From NCBI RefSeq assembly GCF_900100925.1, contig NZ_FNKO01000001.1, positions 1,550,001 through 1,614,000 of the forward strand: DNA of 64,000 nucleotides, in the 5' to 3' direction. The stretch's first letter is position 1. Each line of letters opens with the position of its first letter. Source of the DNA: Actinopolyspora saharensis. GTDB lineage: Bacteria; Actinomycetota; Actinomycetes; Mycobacteriales; Pseudonocardiaceae. Positions 50,460 to 59,815 of this stretch are shown here, in pieces. The notes under the pieces are model-generated. The model ran no database searches and was not told the origin of the DNA. It saw only the letters and a list, made by a program, of their open reading frames with translations. The position numbers were made by a program, and so were the translations under genes.

Positions 50460-52574
50460 ATGTGGGGCGAGTGGTGGAACCGCTTCGTCGCCTCGGATCC
50501 CGCGCTCCGCAGGTTTCGCACCGCCATAAGGGTGAGCTGCTCCGTCGCCCTGACCCTCGCGGTGATGCTGCCCGGCCTCAGCCTGCTGGGACAGCCGCTG
50601 TCCAGCGCTCTGATCGGCGCGATCGTGGCCATCCAGTCCTCGGTGGCCGTCAACGACACGAGCCAGCGGCAACGGCTCGTGACGACCGCGCTGATGCCGT
50701 TGCCCGCGACCGCGAGCCTGGTCGTGGCCACCGCGGCCCAGCCCCTGCCGTCGTTGAAGGTGGGGCTGTTCCTCGTGGTCATCTTCCTCGCCACCTACAT
50801 CCGCCGCTTCGGGGTGCGCTACTTCGCGCTGGGCTTCGTCGGGTTCTTCGGCTACTTCTTCGCGATGTTCCTGCGCCCCTCCCTCGGGCAGATCCCCTAC
50901 ATGGCCCTCGCCGCGGTGTGCGGGGCACTGGCCGCCGGTCTGCTGCGTTTCGCGGTCCTGCGCGACGACCCCCAGGGGGTTCTCGAACGCGGCCGCAGAA
51001 CCCTGCGCGCGCACGTGCACTCCCTGCTGCACGCGGTCCGGGACCTGGCCGAACGCCCGGACTCGCCGAAGCGGCACCGCCAACTGCGGGTGCGGTCCAC
51101 CCGGTTGAACGAGACGGCACTGATGCTCGAGGGGGTGCTCGAACAACTCCCCGGACTCGACGAACGCAGCCGACTGCTGCTCCGGCAGCGGCTGCTCAAC
51201 GTCGAACTGGCCGCGGAGAACCTGCTCACCCCCCTGACCCGGGCTCTCGAGAACCCCGAGGACACCAGGGCCGTGCCCGCGCTGACCCCGCTGTTGGACG
51301 TGCTGCGCACCGACCCGACTGAGTTCCGCGCCGCGGGCAAGAGGGTCGCCGAGAACTTCGAGCACCAGGGCTCGGTCGAGCTGGCGATGACGGTACGCAG
51401 GCTCGGCTCGGCGATGGCGGAACTGGCCGAGGCCACTTCCGAAGTCGGCAGCGAGGGTGAATCCACCGTGGAGGAGGAAACCGCCCAGGAGGCCGATCAC
51501 GGCCTGGAGGACTCCTCCTCGGAGAGTGGCGAGGAGACCGAGACCGGGCTGCGCCGCCCGGAAGTGCGCATCGCCGTGCAGGTGACCAGCGCGGCGGCGC
51601 TGGCCATACTCGGTGGCCAGTTCGTCTCCCCGAACCGCTGGTACTGGGCGGTGATCACGGCCTTCGTCGTGTTCATCAGCGTCAACAGTCGCGGCGACCT
51701 GCTGGTCCGCGCCTGGCAGCGGACGGCGGGAACCGTGTTCGGGGTGCTGGCGGGCATACTGGTCGCCTCGCAGGTGACCGGGCACCTCACCACCGAGCTG
51801 CTGCTGGTGCTGTGCTGTCTCTTCCTGGCCTTCTACTGCCTCGGGTACTCCTACTCGGCGCTGACCTTCTTCATCACCACCGCGCTGGGCATCCTCTACG
51901 GCATCCTGGGAACCTTCTCGGTGTCGGTGCTGGGCACCAGGCTCGTCGAGACCGCGGTCGGGGCGGCCGCCGGTGTGCTGGCCGCGGTGCTGATCCTGCC
52001 CACGAGCACCCGCACCTTGGTGCGCTCGCGCTCCCGCGAGTTCCTGCTGCAGCTGCGGGACCTGCTGCGGCACGCGGGCAACGAGACGAATTCCTCCGAA
52101 ACCGTCACCGGGTTGCGCGAGAGCACCCGCGAACTGGACGAGAAGCTGCAGCAACTGCGCAACAGCGCACGACCGCTGACCGGGCTGCGACTGCGCTCGC
52201 GGAACAGCAGGCTGCAGCGGGAACTGACCGTCGCGCAGGGCTGCGCCTACTACGTGCGCAACCTCGCGGTCGTGCTCGGGCACACCGCGGAGATGACCGA
52301 CGAGGACACGCGGCGCAGGCTCGCCGAGGCGCTGTGGGCCATGGCCGAGTCCGCCGAAGCGCTGACCGAGGAGAGCGACCGCTCCTTCGACGAGACGCTG
52401 CGCGTCCTGCACGGCTACACCGAACAACTGCACGACATAGCCGAGGCTCTGCCTGCGGGACCGACCTCGCTGCACCGGACCATCAACCTGCTGGACCGGA
52501 TCGGGCAGACGATCCACGACCTCGGCCGTGAGTTCGGCTTCGCGGAGCGCAAGGAGGCGGAACCGACGAGGTGA
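50460..52574 (+). CDS. FUSC-family inner-membrane transporter (aromatic acid exporter-like)
   Basis: 704 aa; GGAGGCGAGC before the ATG. Two blocks of about six hydrophobic segments each (from residue 20 and from residue 365), separated by and followed by cytosolic helical domains rich in Glu/Arg. An acidic linker (GEESTVEEETAQEA-like; SSSESGEETETG) precedes the second block. The layout with VNSRGDLLVRAWQRTAGTVFG matches FUSC/YccS/AaeB proteins. The substrate is unknown. Confidence 0.88.
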   Translation: MWGEWWNRFVASDPALRRFRTAIRVSCSVALTLAVMLPGLSLLGQPLSSALIGAIVAIQSSVAVNDTSQRQRLVTTALMPLPATASLVVATAAQPLPSLKVGLFLVVIFLATYIRRFGVRYFALGFVGFFGYFFAMFLRPSLGQIPYMALAAVCGALAAGLLRFAVLRDDPQGVLERGRRTLRAHVHSLLHAVRDLAERPDSPKRHRQLRVRSTRLNETALMLEGVLEQLPGLDERSRLLLRQRLLNVELAAENLLTPLTRALENPEDTRAVPALTPLLDVLRTDPTEFRAAGKRVAENFEHQGSVELAMTVRRLGSAMAELAEATSEVGSEGESTVEEETAQEADHGLEDSSSESGEETETGLRRPEVRIAVQVTSAAALAILGGQFVSPNRWYWAVITAFVVFISVNSRGDLLVRAWQRTAGTVFGVLAGILVASQVTGHLTTELLLVLCCLFLAFYCLGYSYSALTFFITTALGILYGILGTFSVSVLGTRLVETAVGAAAGVLAAVLILPTSTRTLVRSRSREFLLQLRDLLRHAGNETNSSETVTGLRESTRELDEKLQQLRNSARPLTGLRLRSRNSRLQRELTVAQGCAYYVRNLAVVLGHTAEMTDEDTRRRLAEALWAMAESAEALTEESDRSFDETLRVLHGYTEQLHDIAEALPAGPTSLHRTINLLDRIGQTIHDLGREFGFAERKEAEPTR

Positions 52575-52650
52575 GCCACTGGTCGGAGCGCTCCGGCGCT
52601 CCCGCAGCGCCAACATCGGACACGTCGACGAATCCGAGCCGTGCGGGCAG

Positions 52651-52656
52651 CATAAT
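52651..52656 (+). promoter_or_regulatory. -10 element placing DUF3616 gene on a leaderless transcript
   Basis: CATAAT ends 6 nt before the ATG at 52663, which has no ribosome binding site; transcription would start at or next to the start codon. Confidence 0.35.
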
Positions 52657-52662
52657 GCGGGC

Positions 52663-53730
52663 ATGCACGACATCGAGCGGCGAATGGCGTTGCGGTTCCA
52701 CGAGGAATCGGTCTCGGCGGACACGCACGTCAACATCTCGGCGATACGCGGCGACGCGAACGGCTGCCTGTGGCTGGCCGGCGACGAGACGGCGACCGTG
52801 GAGCGGCTGAGCGCCGAGCCCACGGAACATCCGGATTCCTACGGTGCGCAGCGCACCTTTCGGCTGGCCGATCTCGTGCCCCTTCCCGGTCCGGAGGACT
52901 CCGAGGCCGACATCGAGGGACTCGGGCTGGACGAGGACCACCTGTGGGCCGTCGGCTCACACAGCCTGGTGCGCAAGAAGATCAAGCCGAAGCACGACGA
53001 CGCCAAAGCCGTGAAACGGCTGGCCCGGGTGCGCGACGAGGCGAATCGGCACGTCGTGGCTCGGCTGGCCGTGGAACGCGGTGCGGACGAGCCGCCGCGC
53101 GTGGTGCCGGAGACCAGCGACGGAAGGCGCTCCGCCGTGCTCGGGGCGCGGCGCAAGGACAGTCTCACCGAGGCCCTGGCCGAGGACGCGCACCTCAGTC
53201 CCTTCCTCCGGATCCCGGCCAAGGACAACGGGCTCGACATCGAGGGAGTCGCGGTCAAGGGCGAGCACCTCTTCCTCGGGCTGCGCGGCCCCGTCCTGCG
53301 CGGCTGGGCGGTGCTGCTGGAGATCGCTCCCGTCGAGGGGCCGAACCCCGGTGAACTCGTGCTGGACCCCTTCGGGGGATCGCGTTACCGCAAGCACTTC
53401 CTCGACCTCGGCGGCCTGGGGGTGCGGGACCTGTGCCCCCACGGTGAGGACCTGCTGATCCTGGCCGGTCCGTCCATGGAGCTGGACGGGCCCGTGCGGG
53501 TGCACCGCTGGAAGGGCGCGGCCCGTTCACGGGATCCGGAAGTGCTGCGCGCCGAACGGCTTCCGGTGGAGCTCGAGCTGCCGCACGGTTCCGGTGACGA
53601 CCACGCCGAGGGGATCTCGGTGGTTTCCGAGGCCGAGGGCGACAAGCTGCTCGTCGTTTACGACAGCCCGGCGAGTCACCGGCTGCGGGAGGAGGACACC
53701 GTGCTCGGTGACATCGTCGCGCTGCCCTGA
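52663..53730 (+). CDS. DUF3616 domain-containing protein
   Basis: 355 aa. NISAIRGDANGCLWLAGDE, DIEGLGLDEDHLWAVGSHS, NGLDIEGVAVKGEHLFLGLRGP (core IEGVAVKGEHLFLGLRGP) and DHAEGISVVSEAEGDKLLVV are repeats of a beta-propeller, as in DUF3616 proteins. No signal peptide. No catalytic role is known. It follows the FUSC gene by 88 nt but may have its own leaderless promoter. Confidence 0.88.
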   Translation: MHDIERRMALRFHEESVSADTHVNISAIRGDANGCLWLAGDETATVERLSAEPTEHPDSYGAQRTFRLADLVPLPGPEDSEADIEGLGLDEDHLWAVGSHSLVRKKIKPKHDDAKAVKRLARVRDEANRHVVARLAVERGADEPPRVVPETSDGRRSAVLGARRKDSLTEALAEDAHLSPFLRIPAKDNGLDIEGVAVKGEHLFLGLRGPVLRGWAVLLEIAPVEGPNPGELVLDPFGGSRYRKHFLDLGGLGVRDLCPHGEDLLILAGPSMELDGPVRVHRWKGAARSRDPEVLRAERLPVELELPHGSGDDHAEGISVVSEAEGDKLLVVYDSPASHRLREEDTVLGDIVALP

Positions 53731-53755
53731 GACGGGCCGTCCCGGGAACACGGCA

Positions 53756-53788
53756 GCGCCCGCGGCGAAGGGGCTTCGCCGCGGGCGC
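53756..53788 (+). terminator. Terminator hairpin after DUF3616 gene
   Basis: Perfect 14-bp arms GCGCCCGCGGCGAA and TTCGCCGCGGGCGC with a 5-nt loop, 26 nt after the stop. From here to 54053 no gene was seen. Confidence 0.75.
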
Positions 53789-54053
53789 GGACGACGAGCG
53801 GACCCGACAGTTCTGCGGTGGCACCCGCCGCAGCGGGACGGCCGCGGGCGGCGGAACCGGCATCGCGGTCGATGCCGTCGCCCCGGAAACGGCGGGCACG
53901 ATCGCCGCCTCGTGATCACTACTTCGGCGATGACCGTGCCCGCTCGTGCCGGGTTCCGACGAACCGAGCCGGGGCACCACCACTTCCTGCGGTCACCCCG
54001 GAAGGCCGCACGACCGGCGGCGTCCTCCCCTGCTCGGTCCGCGGAGCGCGGAA

Positions 54054-55532
54054 CTACAGCACGCCGCGCATGTACTTCTTGATCACCGGAACCAGCAACG
54101 CCAGCACGACTCCCAGGAAGACGGTCACGATCCCGACACCACCGAAGTACAGGTTCTGGTGGTCGGCGGAGTACAGCTTCGTGACCTGCGCGGCCACTCC
54201 CTGGCCCAGAGCCGGTGCCAGGAAGTACAGCCCCATCGTCTGCGAGGAGAAGGCCTGCGGAGCCAACTTCGTGGTCGCCGAGAGCCCCACCGGGGAGAGC
54301 ATGAGCTCACCGATGGTCAGCAGCACGAACACGAAAGCGATCATGAAGGGGTTGAGCAACCCCTCGGCGTTGGTGAACAGGCTGGAGAACACCACCCACA
54401 GGAAGGCGATCCCCACGAAGACCAGACCACCCACGAACTTGCCCGGGGTGCTCGGCTGACGCTGCCCCAACTTGGTCCACATGACGGCGAACAGCGGGGC
54501 CAGGATGATGATGGCCAGCGGGTTGATCGACTGGAACCACCCGACCGGGAACTCGTGGCCGAACACGGTGGTGTTGGTCTGATGGTCGGTGACCACCACC
54601 AGCGTCGCGGCCTGCTGTTCGAACAGCAGGAAGAAGATGGCCGTGGACAGGAAGAGCGGGATGTAGGCGAGCAGGCGGTCGCGCTCCATCTTGGTGATCT
54701 GGTTGCTCCGGAACATCACCACGAAGTACGCGACCGGCAGCACCATCGAGATGCCGGTGATGGTGTTGATCAGCCCCGGGATCCCCCACAGGAAGACGGC
54801 GCCCCCGAGCGCGGCCAGGATCAGCAGAGCGACGATCGCGGCCCTCGTCAGGACCGTGTTCCTGCGGTCTGCGGGCAGCGGGTTGACCGGTTGGCGCCCC
54901 GCCTCGCCGAGGCGGTCACGTCCGAGAACGTACTGGATCAGCCCGAGGGCCATCCCGACGGCGGCCGCGCCGAAGCCCCAGTGGAAGCCGATGCCGGTCT
55001 GCAGGGCGGGAGTCAGGATCTGGCTGATGAAGGCACCGAGGTTGATTCCCGTGTAGAAGATCGAGAATCCGGCGTCGCGCCGCGTGTCCTCCTTGTCGTA
55101 GAGGCCGCCCACCACGTTGGACACGTTCGGCTTCAACAGGCCGGAACCGATCGTGATGAGGCCGAGCCCCACTCCCAGCGCTGGAAGACCACCGGGGAAG
55201 GCCATGGCGATGTGCCCGAACATGATCAGCACGCCGCCGTAGAAGATGGCGCGTTGCGACCCGAGCACGCGATCGGCCATCCAACCGCCGGCCACACCGG
55301 TCAGGTACACCGAGGATCCGTAAGCCAGGACCAGCGGCACCGCGATCCTGTTCTCGTCCAGCCCCAGACCACCGTCGGCGACCGCGGTGTAGAGATACAG
55401 CGCCAGGATGGCGCGCATCCCGTAGTAGGAGAAGCGCTCCCACATCTCGGTGAAGAACAGCGTGGACAGCCCGGGAGGTTGGCCGAAGAAACCTCTCCCG
55501 CGTGGCTGGTTCGCAACCGTGGAGGTGTTCAC
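54054..55532 (-). CDS. POT-family proton-coupled di-/tripeptide transporter
   Basis: 492 aa from GTG 55532, 8 nt after GAGG; the GTG 6 nt earlier is too close to that site. Fourteen hydrophobic segments. The signature FFTEMWERFSYYGMRAIL includes the ExxERFxYYG motif of helix 1 needed for proton coupling. GGLYDKEDTRRDAGFSIFY and FYTGINLGAFISQ are the PTR2 signatures. Imports short peptides at the membrane. Confidence 0.95.
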   Translation of the reverse strand: MNTSTVANQPRGRGFFGQPPGLSTLFFTEMWERFSYYGMRAILALYLYTAVADGGLGLDENRIAVPLVLAYGSSVYLTGVAGGWMADRVLGSQRAIFYGGVLIMFGHIAMAFPGGLPALGVGLGLITIGSGLLKPNVSNVVGGLYDKEDTRRDAGFSIFYTGINLGAFISQILTPALQTGIGFHWGFGAAAVGMALGLIQYVLGRDRLGEAGRQPVNPLPADRRNTVLTRAAIVALLILAALGGAVFLWGIPGLINTITGISMVLPVAYFVVMFRSNQITKMERDRLLAYIPLFLSTAIFFLLFEQQAATLVVVTDHQTNTTVFGHEFPVGWFQSINPLAIIILAPLFAVMWTKLGQRQPSTPGKFVGGLVFVGIAFLWVVFSSLFTNAEGLLNPFMIAFVFVLLTIGELMLSPVGLSATTKLAPQAFSSQTMGLYFLAPALGQGVAAQVTKLYSADHQNLYFGGVGIVTVFLGVVLALLVPVIKKYMRGVL

Positions 55533-55810
55533 GATCACGTCCTCTCGTACGCATGGCACGGCGGCTGTAGCCACCTAACAACTTGCGGGAGGATACGCGC
55601 TCCGTCACTGGTAACGAGCACTAGGTCCCTCGTACGTATGACCTCTCGCGCAACAAGTGTTCCGCACAGTAGTGTCGAGCTGTTCTTCATCGTGCTTGTA
55701 GCACAGCCGAACACTCGCTGTGTCCGAGGACACGCCTCCGCTCGTCGGATCGGCTATCCTCCCCCGCGAGAGCTCCCAGCCGCCCGAAGGCACCGCGCCG
55801 TGGAGGGACC

Positions 55811-56371
55811 ATGGAACTGCTGCCGGCCCACCGGCTCGCCATGCGCGAATTCGACCAGCGCGTCCAGCGCACCGACATCGACCAGCTGGACAACCCCACC
55901 CCGTGCAGCGAGTGGAGCGTGCGCGATCTGCTCAACCACCTGATCAGCGAACAGCTGTGGGTGCCCTGGCTGCTGGAGGGCCGCACCCTGGCCGAGGTGG
56001 GCAGCCGCTTCGACGGCGACCAGGTCGGCGAGGCCCCCAGGGCGGCCTGGAACGAGGCGAGCGGGATCGCGCGCTCCGCCTGGGACGACGTCTCGCTCGA
56101 CGGGCGCGTCCACGTGACCGGGGGGACCATCCCGACCGAGGAGTACGGCTGGCAGATGACCATGGACCTGGCCGTGCACGCGTGGGACCTGGCCAGGGGG
56201 ATCCAGGCCGACGCGACGCTGGACCCCGAGCTGGTGGAGACGGTCCACGCCGTGTTCGAACCCCAGATGGACGCGATCCAGGGGGCGGGAATATTCGCGC
56301 CGCCCGAACCGGTTCCCGATTCCGCGGACCCGCAGAGCAAGCTGCTGGCCATGCTCGGCAGACGGCCCTGA
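55811..56371 (+). CDS. TIGR03086-family metal-binding DinB-like protein
   Basis: 186 aa; GGAGGGACC before the ATG. NPTPCSEWSVRDLLNHLISEQLWVP and a late YGWQMTMDLAVHAWDLARG supply the metal-binding His residues of the mycothiol-dependent DinB-like group. It is about half the length of the MDMPI protein at 5573 and lacks the SCP2-like C-domain. Enzymatic role unknown. Confidence 0.9.
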   Translation: MELLPAHRLAMREFDQRVQRTDIDQLDNPTPCSEWSVRDLLNHLISEQLWVPWLLEGRTLAEVGSRFDGDQVGEAPRAAWNEASGIARSAWDDVSLDGRVHVTGGTIPTEEYGWQMTMDLAVHAWDLARGIQADATLDPELVETVHAVFEPQMDAIQGAGIFAPPEPVPDSADPQSKLLAMLGRRP

Positions 56372-56646
56372 GGGCTCCCGGCGGAACGGTTCGCCCCGGC
56401 CGGACCGCTCGCGACTCGCGGCGGGGTTCCGCGCGGCAGCGCTTCGACGGCGTCGCGCCCCCGGGGCAGCGGTCATCGCGCGGCCCGCGCGGATATCCGC
56501 GCCACAATCCGGGTCCCCAACGCCCCGGGACGCGCTAGAATGACGCCACCGAACACACGAGACCCGTCGAGCTCGCACCGGTCGAGGGCGAGGCCGTCGG
56601 ACCGTGTGCAGCCGCGTTGAACGACGCAAAAGGAGGGACAGCGGCA

Positions 56647-56760
56647 GTGCCCGAGGCACGCTCGACCGACGACAGTACCGGGCCGGGTCGAAGACCCGGC
56701 GCCTCTGTTGACGATCACCGGCCACAGCGCCGGACCCGCCGGGACCGAGGCGGGCACTGA
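56647..56760 (+). CDS. 37-codon Arg/Pro-rich upstream ORF, translationally coupled to the CNNM gene
   Basis: GTG 56647 follows AAAGGAGGG and the frame ends in a TGA that overlaps the ATG of the membrane protein (TGATG at 56758-56762). The peptide begins MPEARSTDDSTGPGRRP and its last third is RPQRRTRRDRGGH. A perfect 8-bp hairpin, GCCGGGTC-GAA-GACCCGGC (56682-56700), lies inside it. A TAGAAT hexamer at 56536-56541 may be the -10 of the transcript. It could be a regulatory leader peptide; not recognised in any family. Confidence 0.5.
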   Translation: MPEARSTDDSTGPGRRPGASVDDHRPQRRTRRDRGGH

Positions 56761-58127
56761 TGGACGTTCTCATCGCCGTGGCCGGGCTGCTGTTCGTCGG
56801 GGTGCTGACCCTCGGCACCGCGCTGGCCGTCGCCGCCGAGTTCTCCCTGACCACCCTCGAGCGAAGCACGATCGACGCCCACGTCACCGAGGTCGGTGAC
56901 CGGCGCTCCAAGGCCGTGCGCCGCGCGCACCGCACCCTGTCCTTCCAGCTGTCGGGTGCGCAGGTCGCGATCACGCTGACCACGCTGGTCACCGGTTACG
57001 TGGCCGAACCGCTGATCGGTGACCTGCTCCGGCCGCTGATCAGTGCCCTCGGGGTCCCGATGGGGGTGGCCGTCCCGGCCGCACTGGTGCTGGCCATCTT
57101 CCTGGCCACCACCCTGTCGATGGTCTTCGGCGAGATGGTTCCCAAGAACCTGGCCATCGCGCGTCCCCTCCCGACCGCGCGGACGGTCTCGGGGTACCAC
57201 TCCCTGTTCTCCCGGCTGTTCAGCCCGCTGATCAACGGGATGAACAACAGCGCGAACTGGTTCCTGCGCAGGACGGGGATCGAGCCCCAGGAGGAGCTGC
57301 GCTCGGCCCGCTCCCCCGACGAGCTCGGCTCGATCGTGCGCTCCAGCGCCGAGCACGGCACCCTCGACGAGTCCACGGCCGCCCTGATGGACCGCTCGCT
57401 GCGCTTCGGCGAGCGCACGGCGCAGGAGCTGATGACTCCCCGGGTCCGCGTCGAGTCGCTCGACGCCACGGACAACGTCCTCGAGCTGATCGACACCGCG
57501 CGCCGCACCGGGTTCTCCCGCTTCCCCGTGCACAACGGGGACCTGGACAACGTGAACGGCGTGGTGCACGTGAAGCAGGCGTTCGGCGTGCCGCTGGAGG
57601 CGCGGGCCGACACCGCGGTCGGGCCGCTGACCAAGCCGGTCCCCACGGTGCCGGAGTCCCTGGAGGGCGACGCGCTGCTCGAACGGCTGCGCGGCTCCGG
57701 GTTGCAGATGGCCCTGGTCGTGGACGAGTACGGAGGTACCGCGGGCATCGTCAGCCTCGAGGACGTCGTCGAGGAGATCATCGGGGACGTCCGGGACGAG
57801 CACGACCGGCGCGAGGCGGCGGCGGTCCGCCGCACCGGCGGGTCCAGCTGGACCATCTCGGGGCTGCTGCGCGCCGACGAGCTGGAGGAGGCCACCGGGT
57901 TCGCCATGCCGGAAGGCGACTACGAGACGGTCGCGGGGCTGGTGCTGTCCAGGCTGGGGCGGATCCCCACCCCCGGGGACGGGATCCAGGAGGGTGACTG
58001 GATGCTGACCGTCACCGCCATGGACCGGAACCGGGTCGCGGAGCTGCGGCTGCAGCACCTCCCGGCGCAACTCGACGCGGGCGAGTTACCCGAGTGGGCC
58101 CACCGGCAGGAGGAGGTGTCCCGATGA
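56760..58127 (+). CDS. CNNM/CorC-type hemolysin-family membrane protein (first of pair)
   Basis: 455 aa. N-terminal DUF21 (CNNM) domain with three to four hydrophobic segments and the conserved GEMVPKNLAIARP. Then a CBS pair (ELMTPRVRVESLDATDNVLE ... GFSRFPVHNGDLDNVNGVVH) and a CorC/HlyC C-terminal domain (ISGLLRADELEEATGFAMPEG cut at GFAMPE). Family members transport Mg2+ or Co2+ or modulate such transport. Its stop overlaps the start of the second copy (ATGA). Confidence 0.93.
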   Translation: MDVLIAVAGLLFVGVLTLGTALAVAAEFSLTTLERSTIDAHVTEVGDRRSKAVRRAHRTLSFQLSGAQVAITLTTLVTGYVAEPLIGDLLRPLISALGVPMGVAVPAALVLAIFLATTLSMVFGEMVPKNLAIARPLPTARTVSGYHSLFSRLFSPLINGMNNSANWFLRRTGIEPQEELRSARSPDELGSIVRSSAEHGTLDESTAALMDRSLRFGERTAQELMTPRVRVESLDATDNVLELIDTARRTGFSRFPVHNGDLDNVNGVVHVKQAFGVPLEARADTAVGPLTKPVPTVPESLEGDALLERLRGSGLQMALVVDEYGGTAGIVSLEDVVEEIIGDVRDEHDRREAAAVRRTGGSSWTISGLLRADELEEATGFAMPEGDYETVAGLVLSRLGRIPTPGDGIQEGDWMLTVTAMDRNRVAELRLQHLPAQLDAGELPEWAHRQEEVSR

Positions 58128-59164
58128 GCGACGGCACGGCCATCGGGCTGACGGTCCTGCTCCTGCTGCTGAACGCGCTGTTCGTCGGCGCCGAGTTCTC
58201 GCTGCTGTCCTCCCGCCGCGACCGCCTGGAGGCGCTGCGCGAGCAGGGGGTGCACCGGGCCAGGACAGTCATCAGGGCCAGCCAGGAGGGCTCGCTGATG
58301 CTGACCAGCGCGCAGCTGGGGATCACCCTGTGCTCGCTGGGACTGGGACGACTCGGCGAGCCCGCCGTGGCCCACCAGCTGGAACGGCTGCTCGGTCCGA
58401 TCCCCGTACCGTCCGTGCTGCTGCACGCGGTGGCCTTCGCGATCGCGCTCGCCGTGGTGATCGTGCTGCACGTGCTGATCGGCGAGATGGTCCCGAAGAA
58501 CTTCGCGATCGCGGAGCCGGAGCGGCTGGCGCTGTGGCTGGTTCCCGCGCTCGTGGGGTTCGTCAAGATCGCCCGGCCGCTCATCGCGCTGTTCAACATG
58601 CTGGCCAACGCGGTGCTGCGGATGCTGCGGGTCCAGCCCAAGGAGGACCTGGAGACCGCCTACACCTCCTCGGAGCTGGCCGAGCTGCTGGTGGAGTCCC
58701 GCAAGGAGGGACTGCTGGACCAGTCCGAGCACCGCAGGCTGGCCAAGACGCTGTCCTCGGTGGAGAGCACCGTCGGTGACGTGCTGGTTCCGCTGCACGA
58801 GCTCACCACGCTGCCGGGGGACCCGACGCTGGCCGACGTGGAGCACGCGGTCTCGTCCACCGGGTTCTCCCGGTTCCCCGTCCGCGCCGACGGCGGCAGG
58901 CTGGTGGGGTACCTGCACGTCAAGGACGTGCTGGACCAGGCGGGCAGTTCGTCGAACACCCCGGTCGCGCCCTCGCGGGTGCGGGCGCTGCCGAACGTGC
59001 GGAGCCGGGCGCGCCTCGACGACGCGCTGACGACGCTGCGCCGCACCGGCAGCCACCTGGCCACCGCCATCGACGACGGCGGCAAACCGCTCGGTGTGGT
59101 GGCGCTGGAGGACCTCGTCGAGGAGTACGTCGGCACCGTCCGGGACGCCACCCACGTGACGTGA
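58124..59164 (+). CDS. CNNM-type hemolysin-family membrane protein (second of pair)
   Basis: 346 aa; AGGAGGAGG precedes ATG 58124, which overlaps the previous stop. DUF21 domain with ISAEFSLLSSRRDRLE-like AEFSLLSSRRDRLEALR and GEMVPKNFAIAEPERLA, then a CBS pair (GFSRFPVRADGGRLVGYLHV; VVALEDLVEEYVGTV). It ends without the CorC/HlyC domain found in the first copy. Paired genes of this kind occur across actinobacteria and probably form a heteromer. Confidence 0.93.
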   Translation: MSDGTAIGLTVLLLLLNALFVGAEFSLLSSRRDRLEALREQGVHRARTVIRASQEGSLMLTSAQLGITLCSLGLGRLGEPAVAHQLERLLGPIPVPSVLLHAVAFAIALAVVIVLHVLIGEMVPKNFAIAEPERLALWLVPALVGFVKIARPLIALFNMLANAVLRMLRVQPKEDLETAYTSSELAELLVESRKEGLLDQSEHRRLAKTLSSVESTVGDVLVPLHELTTLPGDPTLADVEHAVSSTGFSRFPVRADGGRLVGYLHVKDVLDQAGSSSNTPVAPSRVRALPNVRSRARLDDALTTLRRTGSHLATAIDDGGKPLGVVALEDLVEEYVGTVRDATHVT

Positions 59165-59174
59165 CCCGCGCGGT

Positions 59175-59207
59175 GGCCGGTGCCCGTCCCCGGGGCGGGC
59201 ACCGGCC
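59175..59207 (+). terminator. Terminator hairpin after the CNNM pair
   Basis: GGCCGGTGCCCG (59175-59186) and CGGGCACCGGCC (59196-59207) form a perfect 12-bp stem, 10 nt after the stop. Confidence 0.7.
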
Positions 59208-59243
59208 GCCCGAGCTCGGACGAGCGCTCCTCGTGGCGCGGGC

Positions 59244-59519
59244 TCATCGCTCGGTGCCCGCTCTCATCCGGCGTTCGACCGAGGCCGCATCGCCGGCCGG
59301 GAAGAGGTCCCGGTCGAGCCTGTGCAGCTCTTCGCGCACGGCCCACTCGCGGAACTCCGCGAAGCTCGCCGGTTCGGTGACCTCGAGCCATTCGCTCCGC
59401 ACCCACGCGCCCCGCAGATGCGCGACGTACCCGTCCCTGGTGAAGCGTCTGACCACGCTTCCCCTGGGGTAGAGGTAGTAGGTCCCCCAGACGGCCACCA
59501 CCCAAGAAGCCCTGTCCAT
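59244..59519 (-). CDS. Hypothetical small protein
   Basis: 91 aa from ATG 59519, with GGGATGAG upstream. Tyr/Trp-rich start (WVVAVWGTYYLYPRGSVV), then basic and acidic helical stretches (FAEFREWAVREELHRLDRDL). No membrane segment or known motif. Upstream on the plus strand the HTH gene is divergent. Coding character is reasonable but unproven. Confidence 0.55.
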   Translation of the reverse strand: MDRASWVVAVWGTYYLYPRGSVVRRFTRDGYVAHLRGAWVRSEWLEVTEPASFAEFREWAVREELHRLDRDLFPAGDAASVERRMRAGTER

Positions 59520-59632
59520 GATGTCTCATCCCGAACAACTGGAACATTGCGTTCATAGCGAGCATATGACCTGTCGTGCACTTTGTGAACTTCCGGACGG
59601 ACAAGAGCATCGGGAACTCATACGTTCGGGGC

Positions 59633-59815
59633 ATGGGCAAACTGGTGAGCACCAAGGAAGTGGCCGACGAGATCGGCGTTGCTCGCCAAACCGTCTCGCG
59701 ATGGGTCAGAGAAGGAGTGATCACGCCAGCGAGGCGCACGGCGGGCGGTCAGTCCCGCTTCGATCTGGACGAGGTGAAGCGGCAGCTCAAGGAGCACCTG
59801 GGCGAGGAGCACTAA
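59633..59815 (+). CDS. Small MerR/excisionase-type helix-turn-helix protein
   Basis: 60 aa from ATG 59633. LVSTKEVADEIGVARQTVSR followed by WVREGVITPARRTAGGQSRF is the helix-turn-helix plus wing of MerR-like excisionases. The rest, DLDEVKRQLKEHLGEEH, is a short helix. The protein is as small as phage/ICE Xis proteins, but no integrase or attachment site is nearby. Its 3' end (from 59738) is copied in front of the second CRISPR array and, decayed, after it. Confidence 0.85.
   Translation: MGKLVSTKEVADEIGVARQTVSRWVREGVITPARRTAGGQSRFDLDEVKRQLKEHLGEEH

Noticed and set aside
48279..52823. A 1514-codon minus-strand open frame
   Set aside because: Only its last part (to 49526) is EgtA. The rest is antisense to acnR and the FUSC gene and reads as low-complexity Arg/Gly/Gln-rich sequence, as high-GC shadow frames do.
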